From Rhodamnia argentea (Eukaryota > Streptophyta > Magnoliopsida > Myrtales > Myrtaceae), in contig NC_063155.1 in assembly GCF_020921035.1 (NCBI RefSeq), positions 14,713,311-14,777,310 of the forward strand: 64,000 nt of DNA, given 5' to 3'. Shown here piece by piece: positions 25,901-37,500 of this stretch. Within the stretch, counting starts at the first letter, position 1; every line of letters begins with the position of its first letter. The notes under the pieces are model-generated. The model made no database searches, had not been told where the DNA came from, and saw nothing but the letters and a program-made list of their open reading frames with translations. The position numbers and the translations under genes were made by a program.

Positions 25901-28732
25901 AGACATGTTATAAAAACTCCAAACAGAATTCTGGATCTGTTCAAAATGTTCAAATAAGTAGCAGATAATGGGGATCATGTAGTAGCTAGGGTACAGTGTC
26001 AAATTGAGCACATTTCCTTAGTTCCTGTCCAATCCATTGAACCAGAAGGTTTAATGAAGCAATTTGAGTAATGAATGAATATCAAGAAGTCAGACCCATT
26101 TTCTTTCGGTTTCTGGTGCACACGAAATGCAATCTGTCGAGCGCTTCAGGGTAGGTCAACAGTAGAGTGTACTTATTGCAATGCAATCCAAAAGAGAAGG
26201 AATGCATCACAAAAATAAACAACTCAATTTAAATAAAATTGCACTCACAATTCGCACATCTGCAGCAGTGTACTTAGCAGAATCCTGTGCAGGTTCCTGT
26301 CTAGCATGCAGCTGAGGCAAAAAATGAACTGTTAAATTCACTGGAGGATATAGACATAACAACAGTTATATGGTAAAATCGTCAAACAAATAAAACAATC
26401 GGAAAAGAGATTTCGAGAGAACCTTTTTAAGTGCTTCAGCCTCTTCCAATGCTTTTTGTGCTTCGTCCACCATACCTTGCTCACCTACGATAATGGTATT
26501 GGATTAAAATCATGAAGTGATGCATCAAAGCATATAAAACTGAAACTTGAATCTTATAGGTCTATCTTAAATAAAACCAACATGAAACAGCACTTCAATA
26601 TGCAAAAAGATATAAATGAAAGGGTAGACCAATACATAACAGCAAAGTATTGTTCAGAAAATTTTCGCAACCAAAACTTAAATCTCAAAGAAAAATGTAA
26701 CGAGTAATAGCTTCAAGACTAACCAAGATCCTCTGCTTTCTTCAGCTTCTCATTTATCATCTCTTGAGTGCGAGGATCGGGAGCAACTACTGGCAAGGGG
26801 GCCAAAGGTGGTGGGTTTGGCAGAGGTTGCGGTAAAGATGCCCTGTCTTTATTGAATGCATCCAAAAGAAGCATGGACTGTCAAAATCCACAGACAAGTA
26901 ACACACTCATCAAATTACCATCAGAACCAGGACTTACATCTTAATTGCACAAGTTATTGCAAATGTCATGTTGTTCACATTCCTATTTCCAAAACAAAAA
27001 TGCATTCAAAATTCTTAGGCGCAATATCGTACCAAAGATCATCTTTACTGGTATATTAGGGAAATGAGGGAGAATATGGGAAATTAAACTTAGGTGAAAA
27101 TTGGGGATCTTTTAGTGAGAAGGGAGAGGAGGGTAAATTTGAATATTACCCCCAATTTTCATCACCTCCCACTCCCAAACAAAGCCTAAAAGCTGAAGAA
27201 GCAACATTTTACCTGCTTGTCTGCTCTTTTAGTTCTGAGTTCTTCGACAATCTCCAAAGCTCGAATCTTGAGATCTGTCTTGCCTTCATGATCTGCAAGC
27301 AAATTGAGAGTAAGTACATACTGCACTACGCAGTCGAAAATATGCATGAACCAAATGAAATATGAAGTAAAATTCTTCAAGATAATCAACATCTTAGTCC
27401 ATATCCTCAATCCAAAATTTACGTTACAAAATAATGACCACCTATCAGAAGCTCAAATATCCCTGCAAGAAATACTGCCTACTCTAGACTATGGTTCGAG
27501 CAAGTATCTTGCAAAATGATTAACAATCATCCACGGTTTTCCATGCATCATGTCAATGAATTTCCAGTCAAAGCAGACAAATTATAAGGCATGCTAGTCA
27601 AGAAGACAAGGAAGCTTGCTAACTAACCATGTTGGTCAGCTTCTTTTAGCTTCTCCTTGATCTGCTTTGACAACTCAAGTACCTCTGGTGTCTGCATTTT
27701 TACCAACACAATAATGTTAAACACTTCAAGGACATGCAAACCAAGTATAGGAATAGGAAGATTGAAGCAGCACCTGTGTAACCTCAGACACAGAGATCGC
27801 AATAGCAGCCTTTGCATCATCCTCCTCCAGTCTCTTGAGAGCTCTAGAGATTTTTCTATCACACTCTACGATGAGACGATCTATGACATCCTCCAAGTCT
27901 CGGTCATAATTATCGATGCCTTTTGCTTTGGCTTCTTCGTATCTGAAACAAGTTGTTAAGGCACCAAATGCCAAGAGAACATGGAAAGCTCTAGCAGCCA
28001 GAACATTAGTCCGGTGATCCGGAAGACATGTCTCTTCAAATGGTCGCACTCAACAATGAAAAGAACCAGCATCGGCGGATAATCCTATCCATCAATTATA
28101 TCACCTAATTCTAGCATGGAGTCCTCTAGCCCAGCTCAAAAGGGAAGGGTCTCTAAAACCACAACTACATGTTAGAAAGAAACAACTCAACTTCCGTACC
28201 AAATTAATGTTCACTTCACCAGGTACTGAGAACCCACTTACTCTTCTCCATCTCTCAGGGTCAATCACGTTAATTGTTGCATGGCAATGCAGAGAGCGTC
28301 GCGAAAAACATGTAATGCAACTTACAAAAGGATACTCTTTCCGGAGCTGAAGCGAGTGGACCTTCGGGCACGGCCCCATATCCATTTTCTGAAACAAAAC
28401 AGAAGGTAAATCAAATGTTCAACGAGACCACAAGGACTGATCCATCCGCCAGATTGAGAAGCGCAGCGTAATTTTTCAGGAACTACAAGCTAGATAGACC
28501 TCCCGCAAGAGATGGAAACGCTAACAATCGAACAGGGGCATTCGAGAGCGGAGGAGAGGGAGTATTGTTGGAGGGGGGGGGTTACCGTGAGCTGAAAGAG
28601 CTCGTGAGGGCAAAGGCCGACGAGGAACATGCGGCAGACGTCGCGGTCGTAGTACTTGCGATTGACCTCGCGTACGTCGCCGTTGCGGTTGGCGCCCATG
28701 AGCACGTCCAGCTGCTTCCGTATCGCATCCAT
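22984..28732 (-). CDS. LUC7: LUC7-like U1 snRNP splicing factor with RS tail
   Basis: Thirteen exons (28586-28732, 28336-28388, 27774-27942, 27628-27691, 27213-27292, 26724-26877, 26423-26484, 26249-26311, 25492-25550, 25085-25166, 24659-24705, 24274-24519, 22984-23002) join in phase to 414 residues, about the length of the Arabidopsis LUC7A/B proteins. The start MDAIRKQLDVLMG is the family start. The first zinc finger uses DVCRMFLVGLCPHELF with MGPCPKVHS. A helical middle part follows (KQIKEKLKEAD, EALKK). The second finger is CDICGAFLSVYD with ADHFGGKLHLGY. From about residue 315 the tail is Arg/Ser/Asp-rich (RSRDRDRYHERDRGYERERD). Family role: LUC7 proteins join the U1 snRNP and stabilise 5' splice-site recognition in the nucleus. 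The last coding exon is only 19 bases (RRRDRY-stop). Confidence 0.95.
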
Positions 28733-28910
28733 GGCTCCCTCTCTCGCTGAGCTCGGCCACGCTAAGCGAACGCAAGAGAGAGCAAGGAGGAATTTAGGGT
28801 TTTGTTGCAGAAGCTGGAGATATGAGCGACAGCGCGAGAGAGAGAGAGAGAGAGCGCAGGTGCTTTTGGGGGATTTTTTTCTTTTTTCAAGTTGTGTTAC
28901 TTCCACAATG
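28733..28910 (-). promoter_or_regulatory. LUC7 5' leader with (GA/CT)n tract
   Basis: A GAGAGA run at about 28836-28854 (CTCTCT in the sense of the gene) lies 104-122 bases upstream of the start codon. GGGTTTTG / TAGGGTTTTG words at about 28797 and 28927 read CAAAACCCTA in the gene sense and resemble telo-boxes. Confidence 0.45.
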
Positions 28911-29464
28911 TAATTAAGGAATTTAGGGTTTTGTTTTTCTTTTTTTTTTCTTTTTCAAAAATTCTGATGTTTTAATTTTTAGTCTGATCTAACTAAAATT
29001 TAGATTAAAATTGTCCTTTGGACGGAACTTTTCATGATCGGCATGAATATTTGGTCGGCCAGTGAGGTCGGACCATTACTTGAAATAGTCATGGTCACTG
29101 CAAGCCTTTATTTGAAATTTTCTCTCTAATTATTATTGTTCGGTTATGATGCGATAGTTTTAAGGAAAACGGATGATTCACAAAATATTGTTTATAATTG
29201 ATTGCTTATATCGCTAATCAAAATGAATGTATAAAAAATATTTTCAGTAAATTATTATTAGTAACAAATGCATTTTTTATTGATTAATTATTTCATGTGA
29301 TACAAGTTATCATTTTTAGGATATTTAAATTATTTAATTTTTGCAAAATAAATTGATCATAAGCTAAATTTAATGTGATTAATTCAACTAATAATAGATA
29401 TTTATTGAAACTTGGTGGCGACTTCTCTAGAACATCTGTAAATAAGATGAAATTATGGTTTTTT
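28911..29464. other. AT-rich intergenic, nothing recognised
   Basis: Short frames only. No repeat or RNA gene stands out. Confidence 0.4.
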
Positions 29465-30050
29465 GGAGGGACAAGAACACCCATAACTTTTGTACAATGC
29501 TTATATGAGTGATATAACTTTTTTTCACTCACTTAAGACTACAAATTTCAAAAACCGATCAATTAAATGCCTTGGCTATTTGCCTCGTTAGAAAGCGAAC
29601 ATGGATACCAAAAAACTTGACATGGTACACTGGTGCTAACGTGGAAAATTTTTTGAATTTTTTTTATTTTCTTTTCCTATTTTTTCTATCCAATGAGGGC
29701 TATCTCGCCCATGGCGGCAGGGCCACGATGGCCATAGGTGAGGGCTTCATGGCTCCACCGGCCATTGGCGTAGCTACCGCAGGTGGCAAGTGTCACCGAT
29801 GATCCTCGTCAACACAAAAAAAAAAATGAAAGGAAAAGGAAAATATAAATATAAATATAAATATAAATCCACGTGGTAATTTTATTTATTTTTAAAAAAT
29901 CCACATCAGATGAAAAATTAATTTAAAAACCCACGTAGGTCAGTTTGTCGAAAATGAAACTCAAATGACTGATTTTACTTTAATGCGGCACATAAATGAA
30001 CAAAAAAAAGTCATACAAAAATTGTGACACTCCTATTGTTTTTGTCCCTC
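29465..30050. mobile_element. Inverted-repeat transposon with GC-rich core
   Basis: The left end reads GGGACAAGAACACCCATAAC. The reversed right end reads GGGACAAAAACAATAGGAGT, and both then pass through an ACTTTTTTT / TTTTTGTA region. Further in, GTGCTAACGTGG on the left mirrors the CCACGTAGGT / CCACGTGG words on the right. The core (29690-29800) is GC-rich, as in the elements at 2.3 and 7.2 kb. No transposase frame is present. Confidence 0.65.
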
Positions 30051-32094
30051 TTTGGGATGTATAGGAGGGAGAGCGAGGAGGACATAAAATTCATTAAGTG
30101 AATTTTGAATTTTTTCCCTCTCGAATTTTTATTTTATGTTTCTTTAAAAAAGATATAAAAGTATTATATATATATATATATGGCATGTAGTTTTACCTTT
30201 TATTTTTCATTTTTCATCGGTTTATTAATAATTTTCATTATCTCTATTTAATTCGAGAAAATATTTTACTAAAAAATGATCAATCGTATCATTTTAAATA
30301 ATTAGTCAAAGAACAATTTTATCATTACTAACAATAATTCATATATAAATATTCTCGTGGATGATAGATATATTTTTCAATTTAATTTATTTTTTATAAG
30401 CGATGCAAACTCGTTTTTAAGAAAATATTTTTCAAATTTATTTATTTTTCGAAAAAAAAAATGTAGCCTAAAAGTACATTGACAATATGATTTTCACAAA
30501 TCCAATAAATATGTATTTGATACTGGAAACTTAGTTGATTTTTTATTATTATCATGTATATTTTAGTTTCCTTTAATATCATACATAATTACATATGGAA
30601 GAACGGTTAGTACTACAATATGATTTATTAAAGCCCTCCTTGAGAAGAGTAGGGTGAATTTCCTACTCCCATTTTTTTCATTACCTACTCCTACTCACTT
30701 TATATCTCATTTTCATTTTTATTTTTTTCCTTTGCGATCGCTATTGCATCTTGTGGCCAAAAAAAAAAAAAAAAACTAATGTGCATATTATCTATTCCAT
30801 ATACTAAAGGAGATTTTTAGGAGGACATATCACATCAACATTTCCTTTTCATTTTGCCTTGTAACCTTTGTTTTTTGGTTGGACCTTTTACCCTTCATTT
30901 CACTAAATTTATACCAACTTTTACTTTTAAGCTTTGGTTTTTTCTCCTTCTTTCAATAACTTGGTATCAATGGCATGTATGGTAACACTTCTTCTCTAAA
31001 AATCAACTTTTGACGAGAAGTTGATGTCTTACTCCAAAACTACTTCTAGAGCAAGAAAATGCTCCAAAAGTAAAAAAATAAAATTGCGTAATTAAATAGA
31101 TTTATATTCCAGAAGTTGCGTTACCAAGCGGATTTTTACTCTAGAAGTATTGTCATGCGCCCTCTTATTCCTAAATATGATTCGTGCTTTGAGAAAATCA
31201 ATGTATTATATTTTATAGTATTGAAGTACTCTATTATTCTACATTTCTTATTTTATCAAGTTATTCTTTTTCATTCTTTCATTTTTTTTATTGTCTTTCT
31301 TTTATAATATGTCGTTTTATCTCGGATTAATAGAAAACTCCATAGTATAATTTTCACGGTTCGCAATAGAAAAATACCAACTAAGTTTACACTATTGATA
31401 TTAATTGCATGCGAATAGGAACATGAGTGGCCTCTCGGAACAAATAATCTTAACAAGTCTTATGACTTTAATTTTGATAGGTAATTTTTTGAGTTACTCT
31501 TGTCATTGGTCGATAGAAGGTTTTCAAGTATCTTGATGTAGGTACGTAAGGCCTCTAAATTTTATTTTGAAGAAGTATTTTCACAAAGCGAGAATAATAG
31601 AAAGTACTATAAATGTTGAAAAGTTTATAAAATCAAATAATCGAGCTCAAATATCAAAATTTTAATGTAAAGAAAACCAACAGCGATTATCACGTTTAAA
31701 TCCTTTTGGTCCCACGGCAACGTGCGGATTAATGTTCTTGTATGTTAAGTAACAAGGTTTCAGTATTCCAAGTGTTTGATTTTCTTTGTGTATTTAATTG
31801 ATTTTATCGGATATATTTTTGTCCATGCTTGTCTTGGCTTTTTTAAGCAAAGAGTTAATTATAGTTTTTTCCTTTGATGTTTCAATTAACATTCGAGTTT
31901 TAAAAGACATGAGATACTTATATAAGATTTTATATGGCAAATCTAGTTCATTTTCTAAGATTTAAGGTGCTTTGTATTAAATGCAATTCACATTAGAAGA
32001 GTCTTAAATGAAAAAGTGCAAAAGAAGTCATTCCAAATAAATCTGTCCTTAATTTCATCTTTGAGAAATTATTTGAGGAACTTAGCCTATTAAA
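30051..32094. other. AT-rich intergenic with (TA)n
   Basis: A short TA microsatellite sits at about 30161-30181. Much of the rest is homopolymer-rich, with no supported gene. A CCCACGGCAACGTGCGG word at about 31711 resembles ends of some plant repeats, but I could not pair it. Confidence 0.4.
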
Positions 32095-34190
32095 ATTGCG
32101 TTTGATTTAGCTTTTTCAAGAGAGTTTGGAAAAGGGCTGCGCTTTTTCCAATCCTGGTTTGGCTAAAACACTCCCAAACGAGGTATTGTGACCATTTTAT
32201 CTATTATGGGTTCCACCTTTCAGCATTTGTTTTTTCGTTTTCTTCTTTTACGAGTCCCACTTTCCTTCATCTTCACCATTCTCTCTTTCTCTCTCCTTTT
32301 ACTTTCTTTTCTTAGATGTTTAAGATGGTTTTTGCATCATATTTTATACTAGGTGCTGGATAAATTGATTAAATTTGGAGATTTAGTTAAAGTTGAGTAA
32401 TGTGGTAATTTTCCATGTGATGGGATCGGATCAGTGAAGAATGAAGGTGTATTTATTTTTTTTACCTTTTCTTCTTTCATCTCCTTTTTTTTTTAATGTC
32501 CGGGAAAAGTGGGCATTAATTCATTCCTTATTTACTATTGAAACTGATTAAACTTAATGCTTTTTAGGATCTTTAGTGAGGACTTTCGGCATTCCTGAGT
32601 TTTTCTCCTTATGGGGATTCTATTTTGCTTTCACCAAGTGAAAAGAAGAAGAAGAGATTTACTGTTGTCACATATTAGGTGTGAACAATCATCCCATCAA
32701 TTAAACTTACTGATTTCTTTGATCCTGTTGGGACGGAGCATGCATTTGATTTTTTGAGTGGATTTTGATTATTCTTATCATTGAAAAATTTTCCGAACTG
32801 ATTTCATTTGATCTCTTTCTTTTCTGTAGTCTATTTGCCAGAATGATTTCAAGATGCGCATTTGATATCTCCCCATACTAATTGTCTAATTATGGTTCGA
32901 ATTCAGTAAAGGATGAAGGTTCTTTTTTTTTTTCCCAATAAGTGTCAGTGTTCTTCTCATTTGAGTAGGTTAATCGAAACTCTCTACCATTTTCTTTTCG
33001 GTCCTTGAGAAAGTGGAAAATCGATGGGCACGACACCATATGCATTTTTGCATAGTAGCTGGTAAAGTCTATCGGTGGCGGTGCATATTATGTTTGGTCC
33101 ATCCTCTGTATTGTATTAGGTTGGTTTTGAATAGAGGAAGGCTTCCCATTGTTGCTCAGCCACCAATTAGATCGAGAAGACATCATTGGACTGAGTTCTG
33201 TGCTTTCACGGAGGTGGTTATGGAGGCATTTTCTCTAAATGAATTGCTAGGATGTCTAGGCAGCTTTTTTTCTGTGCATTTTTGCTGTCAATTTACCAAT
33301 GGCCTCCTTTATTGTCTTATATGCAGGGTTGTTTCACCGTGGGCCGTTCAAACCAGCATCATTCATGCTTGACATGGAACCCCTCAAGAGACACCCGTTT
33401 AACCTTAAATCCCATGTAGATGGGTCAAGCCATCAAAAGTGAGGAGACTATCTTTTGTCTTAATTTTTGTAGACATCACATTGGTTGCAATCCTCTTTCT
33501 CGCAGATCTATTTCGTATAACAGACCTCTTTTCACACCTACATATTGGATTCTCGCACCTGCAATGTGACACGCTACTTATTGGATTCTCGTACCTACAA
33601 TGCGATCGTCGTGTTGGAGGCTGAAAGATTTTATGAAGCTACAACTAACTGTTCTAAAAGCTTAAATTATTAAAAGAATGCGTGATTTAATATTTATATA
33701 TTCCAACATGTGCGACAATAATCGACAAGAACCCTCCGCTTGGAGGCCACCTCACAACCTTAAATCTCTCGAACTCTTGCACTCCACATCCTCATCGACT
33801 CCATGCCACGTTTTGCCAAAAAGCTTGGAAGGGGGAGCTGTAAGAGAGAGAGAAAGACAATTATCGCAAGAAATAGAGAGAAGGATGAAAGCTAAAGAAA
33901 GTGAAACCCGCAACAGAACAAACAAAAAAAAGACACCAAAGGAACTATTAAAATGCTTGGACCCAAAAAAAAAAAACAGGACCATTAGGTTGCTAAAAGG
34001 TGGGACCCACAATGAGTGAAATGGTCATAAGACTTTGTTGATAAGTGTTTTAGCTAAAATAGGAGTGAAAAAAGCGCGACCCTTGACAAAATGCAAATGA
34101 CTTTAGCTTGAAGGGCTTTGAGGGAAATACAAAGATTGTTTGGTAAATTATACTTTGAGGAGCAACTTTGAGAGAAATGTTGTTTGGCAA
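32095..34190. mobile_element. Large (~2.1 kb) long-inverted-repeat element
   Basis: Reading in from about 32130 on plus and about 34160 on minus gives parallel sequence for well over 130 bases. Shared words include GCGCTTTTT, TAGCTAAAACACT / TGGCTAAAACACT, TGACCATTT, GGGTTCCACCTTT / GGGTCCCACCTTT and TTTCTCTCTC. The interior (32450-33840) is about 1.4 kb and includes an open frame at 33013-33372 (119 codons) that matches no family I know. It also has a near-repeat of about 40 bases at 33541-33610 (TATTGGATTCTCG twice). Long inverted ends around unrelated interior DNA are typical of non-autonomous Mutator-like elements. Confidence 0.65.
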
Positions 34191-35640
34191 AAACACATTT
34201 GAAAAGGGCCTTGGGTGATAATTTAAGTTTTTTAAGTTTTATTTTGTTTAAAATCGAGATAAAATAATTTATGCAACTTCTATTATTTAGATGTTGACAA
34301 CAATGTTAAAGATTTTATAAATAAAAAATAACAATTTTTTTTGGCTAAAAAAATTCAAATGGAAAAAATTCACATCAAAGTGGATTGAAATAGAGTATAA
34401 AATCGAGTATTGAGCTGGTATTCATTATTATTTAGATGGGATCCACTTCTCCTCGTTGATACATGGAAAATATTCGTATGTTGCATTAGATAAATGGTAA
34501 CAAGCTCTATTATAAGCAAGTCACTGGCTTTGAGATCAGTTTGTGCACCTGTTAAAATGAGTCCAAAACTCATTTAATAACTCATAAGCATTTAATGAGT
34601 CATAACAAACTTAGCAAGCCAGTAAATAAGACAACCCATTTAAAAATCCAAAATAAGTGAGTTATAAATGAGTCCATTATGAACACATTACAATCCACTT
34701 AAAACAATCCATGTAAAAGCCCCTACCCTTCTTTTACTTTTCTTTTTACTTTTCCCGTTCTTTCTTTTTTCTTGCTTTTACATGATTTGTGCAGTCGAGT
34801 TATTCCGTCGTTAGCACACCATATTACGTTTGCATGGTCACCGACGTGGTGATATCGAGCACTAAGAAAAACGACCACGAGTAAAATTTATTATCTTTGA
34901 AATTTGGACATGATTAGAAAAAGAATAGAACTCGAGTCCATATGTGGTCCGTAGCGGTCGAAGTTCGGCAACTTTGGTTACGAAACTGCTAGAATCTATA
35001 CCCCTATGATTTTACAACAAATGAAACCTTCCCTTCGTTGAAAGACTTTCTAACTCCCATGGCACAAGACATCTTAAATTCCAAATGAGCATACGACGAA
35101 AGACTGTTCAGATCAATTAGGCATCCGCTGTTAATAGACGTAGGAACAAGAAACATAGAACGACAGTGTTTCGAGTTCTTCCGTCTTCAACTATACTTCC
35201 CCACGTCTTGTTCTTGCACCAACCTTAACAAGACATATTTGGTCTCCTTGGTCGGATTTGCACGGGAAAATTACCGATAAAGTCATAAACATGTTGCATC
35301 TGTACCTATTCACTCCCGAATAAAAATTTAAGATAAAAATTTTAAAAAAATTACAAAAATCAGATTTTTAAAAGAAATTAAAAATCATACTTTTTAAACT
35401 TATAAATAAATAAAAAAATATGAAAATTGTCCACAATGATTTAGCAATATAATTTTTTATAAATTTATAAAAAAAAAATAAGTTTTCTTAGATTGAATAA
35501 AATATAAAAGTGTTTTAGTAATATGGATTGAGTCGGGTATGGGTCAAGAAATTTGCACTACGCATAAATGGATCATAAACGGATTAATGAGGCAATTTAG
35601 ATCGGACCATTTATGACCTGATCCAAATCCAACCCACCCA
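34191..35640. other. AT-rich intergenic with dispersed-repeat pieces
   Basis: The stretch 34556-34710 is rich in AATGAGTCAT / ATAAATGAGTC words in both orientations. 35525-35640 carries GAGTCGGGTATGGGTC and ATTTATGACC, placing it in the same family as 13520-13840 and 44700-45125. No gene is supported. Confidence 0.45.
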
Positions 35641-35904
35641 TTTGATAGGTCTGCTAATAACACGGCTTAAAATCTTGCGGGAAAATCAGACACTTGACAG
35701 CTCCCTCCAAGCAACAAAAGAGAGCTCATTTGTCAATTTTCAGCTGCAAAACTTGTTCACAAATAAGTTGTGGAACCTACGAATTACCCTCAACTGTGGT
35801 GATTCTAATACCTCAGTTCCTGTCAAGAATCTTTGCCATACACGTTTCTCCAAAGTTGCAATTCTTCCAGCTCAACGAGCTTTTCAAGAAGTGTGGCACA
35901 TGAG

Positions 35905-36232
35905 GAACTTGATGTAACTACACCTTGCAGTGACAGCTCGTCCAAGAGGTCTCTTGAATTGGTTTAGCTTTCCTTCCCTGCAAAGTCCCAGCACCAAAGG
36001 GTCATAGGTGATCCGATTACGAGCAATGCCCTTCTGAGGCATTTCTTCAAACATGCCAACAACTTCCTTGCCTCACCCATCCGTCCAATGCCGCGGAACC
36101 CGAAATGAATGTAATATCCACGACCTTGTTCGGAAAGTGCCGTCTATCCTTTAGATCATTGAAAGTCCGGTAAGCATCGAGCCGCCTCCCATTCTTGCAG
36201 AGCCCTTTAATAACTTCTTGACATGGGAACAT
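35905..36232 (-). pseudogene. Pentatricopeptide-repeat (PPR) gene fragment
   Basis: The minus strand carries PPR-style text split over three frames: VIKGLCKNGRRLDAYRTF (about 36150-36225), then GRMGEARKL, then VGMFEEMPQKGIARNRITYD and VLGLCREGKL down to about 35950. The order of motifs is right for consecutive 35-residue PPR units, but at least two frameshifts separate them, and there is no start, no organelle presequence and only about two repeats. PPR proteins normally bind organelle RNA. This copy is a decayed fragment. Confidence 0.7.
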
Positions 36233-36289
36233 AACCAGAGCACGGGGCCAAATTCCATAAAAAAGTTGACTTTTAAGTCTAGTCTCAAT

Positions 36290-37500
36290 TATATTCTCAA
36301 CTTTTTTTTTTTTGTCTCAAGAAAAATCCTCAACTTTCAATTTAGTCCCAAATCTACCCCCAATTAACTCTCCATCCATCCAAACCGCAGTTAGTCATCT
36401 GGCTTCCACATAAGAAATAAATCCATGCCCCTTGCTGACTTGGATTTGAAGCACCGTTCATCATCCCTATCCTCCCAACCCTCATCCAGATATTTTCCGC
36501 TCTTTTTTTTTTTTTTTCTCTTTCCTTTTTATTTTCCTTTTTCTCCTTCTGACCTTGCAAAGCATGGTCATTGGATACATTTGCAGAGCACGGTTCTCCG
36601 CGATCATCAAGTAGGGTGTTTGGGACACCTTCGCATAATACCCTCGCCTACAAACCCAGATACCACGTTAATGAAGTGGCGCACTGAGGGATCAATCCGC
36701 TTGCAATCTCTTGCCAAAGCAAATTCATAGCCTCTCAAACGCGACACGATACCGACTCAGGATAGGAAGAGAGTACACAACCAACAAAGAGTTCGCTCAA
36801 CTCTGACCAGGAAACCACCAATGCAGGAGCATCTTCAGACACCCTTTCCTTCCAACCAGCAACACACAAAAGGGAGAGAAGATGCAAATTGGAAAGGGAG
36901 AGAAGATGCAAATTGGAGAGAAGGGCAGAACCAAAAATCTCAAAATACGACAGCCCTCTTGGTCTTGGACAAGACGCAAATGGGAGAGAAGAGAACACAA
37001 AGAGGGAAATGACAAGGGGTAGAAGAGCAAATTGAAGTTCCGGAGGGCGAGCAATGGATCCTCAATCATGGCCGATTTTCATGCCGGAAGTAAAAAATCT
37101 CACTTGGGGACGAAGAGGAGATCGAAGTGCCAAAGGGCGGGCAAAGCAAATGAAGTGCAGAGTCGAGCAAGGAACTAAGCAAAGAAGAGGTGGAGGCAAA
37201 GTGCAGAGCAGGAACCAGCAAACAAAGGGTGTGGAGCGAACGAAGTGAGATACAAGGTTTAACTTTTTAAAAGGAGTAAAATTGGGTTTTTATTAGGATT
37301 TTGAAGGCAAAACAGGCAATTGCTATATTTTCGTTAATTGAGCCCTTCAACATTTCGAAAATGCTGAAAGCTCAATGCTGATCATTGCTAACATTGAGCT
37401 TTCGCCAACTTTCACCCCAAAGTTCCTTGAGAATGATTGCCAAACATCCCAAAATTCTCCTAAGGAGCTTTCAAAATGCTAAGCCAAACGTACCCCAAGT
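36290..37500. other. Repeat-rich spacer
   Basis: Contains CTCAACTTT / AGTCCCAAAT text typical of plant MITEs (36290-36370) and a 21-base unit GGGAGAGAAGATGCAAATTG present twice (about 36870-36915). A hairpin at 37366-37403 has 12-base perfect arms (GAAAGCTCAATG), and a CAAACGTACCCC end lies at about 37485. I could not define one bounded element. No gene is supported. Confidence 0.4.
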
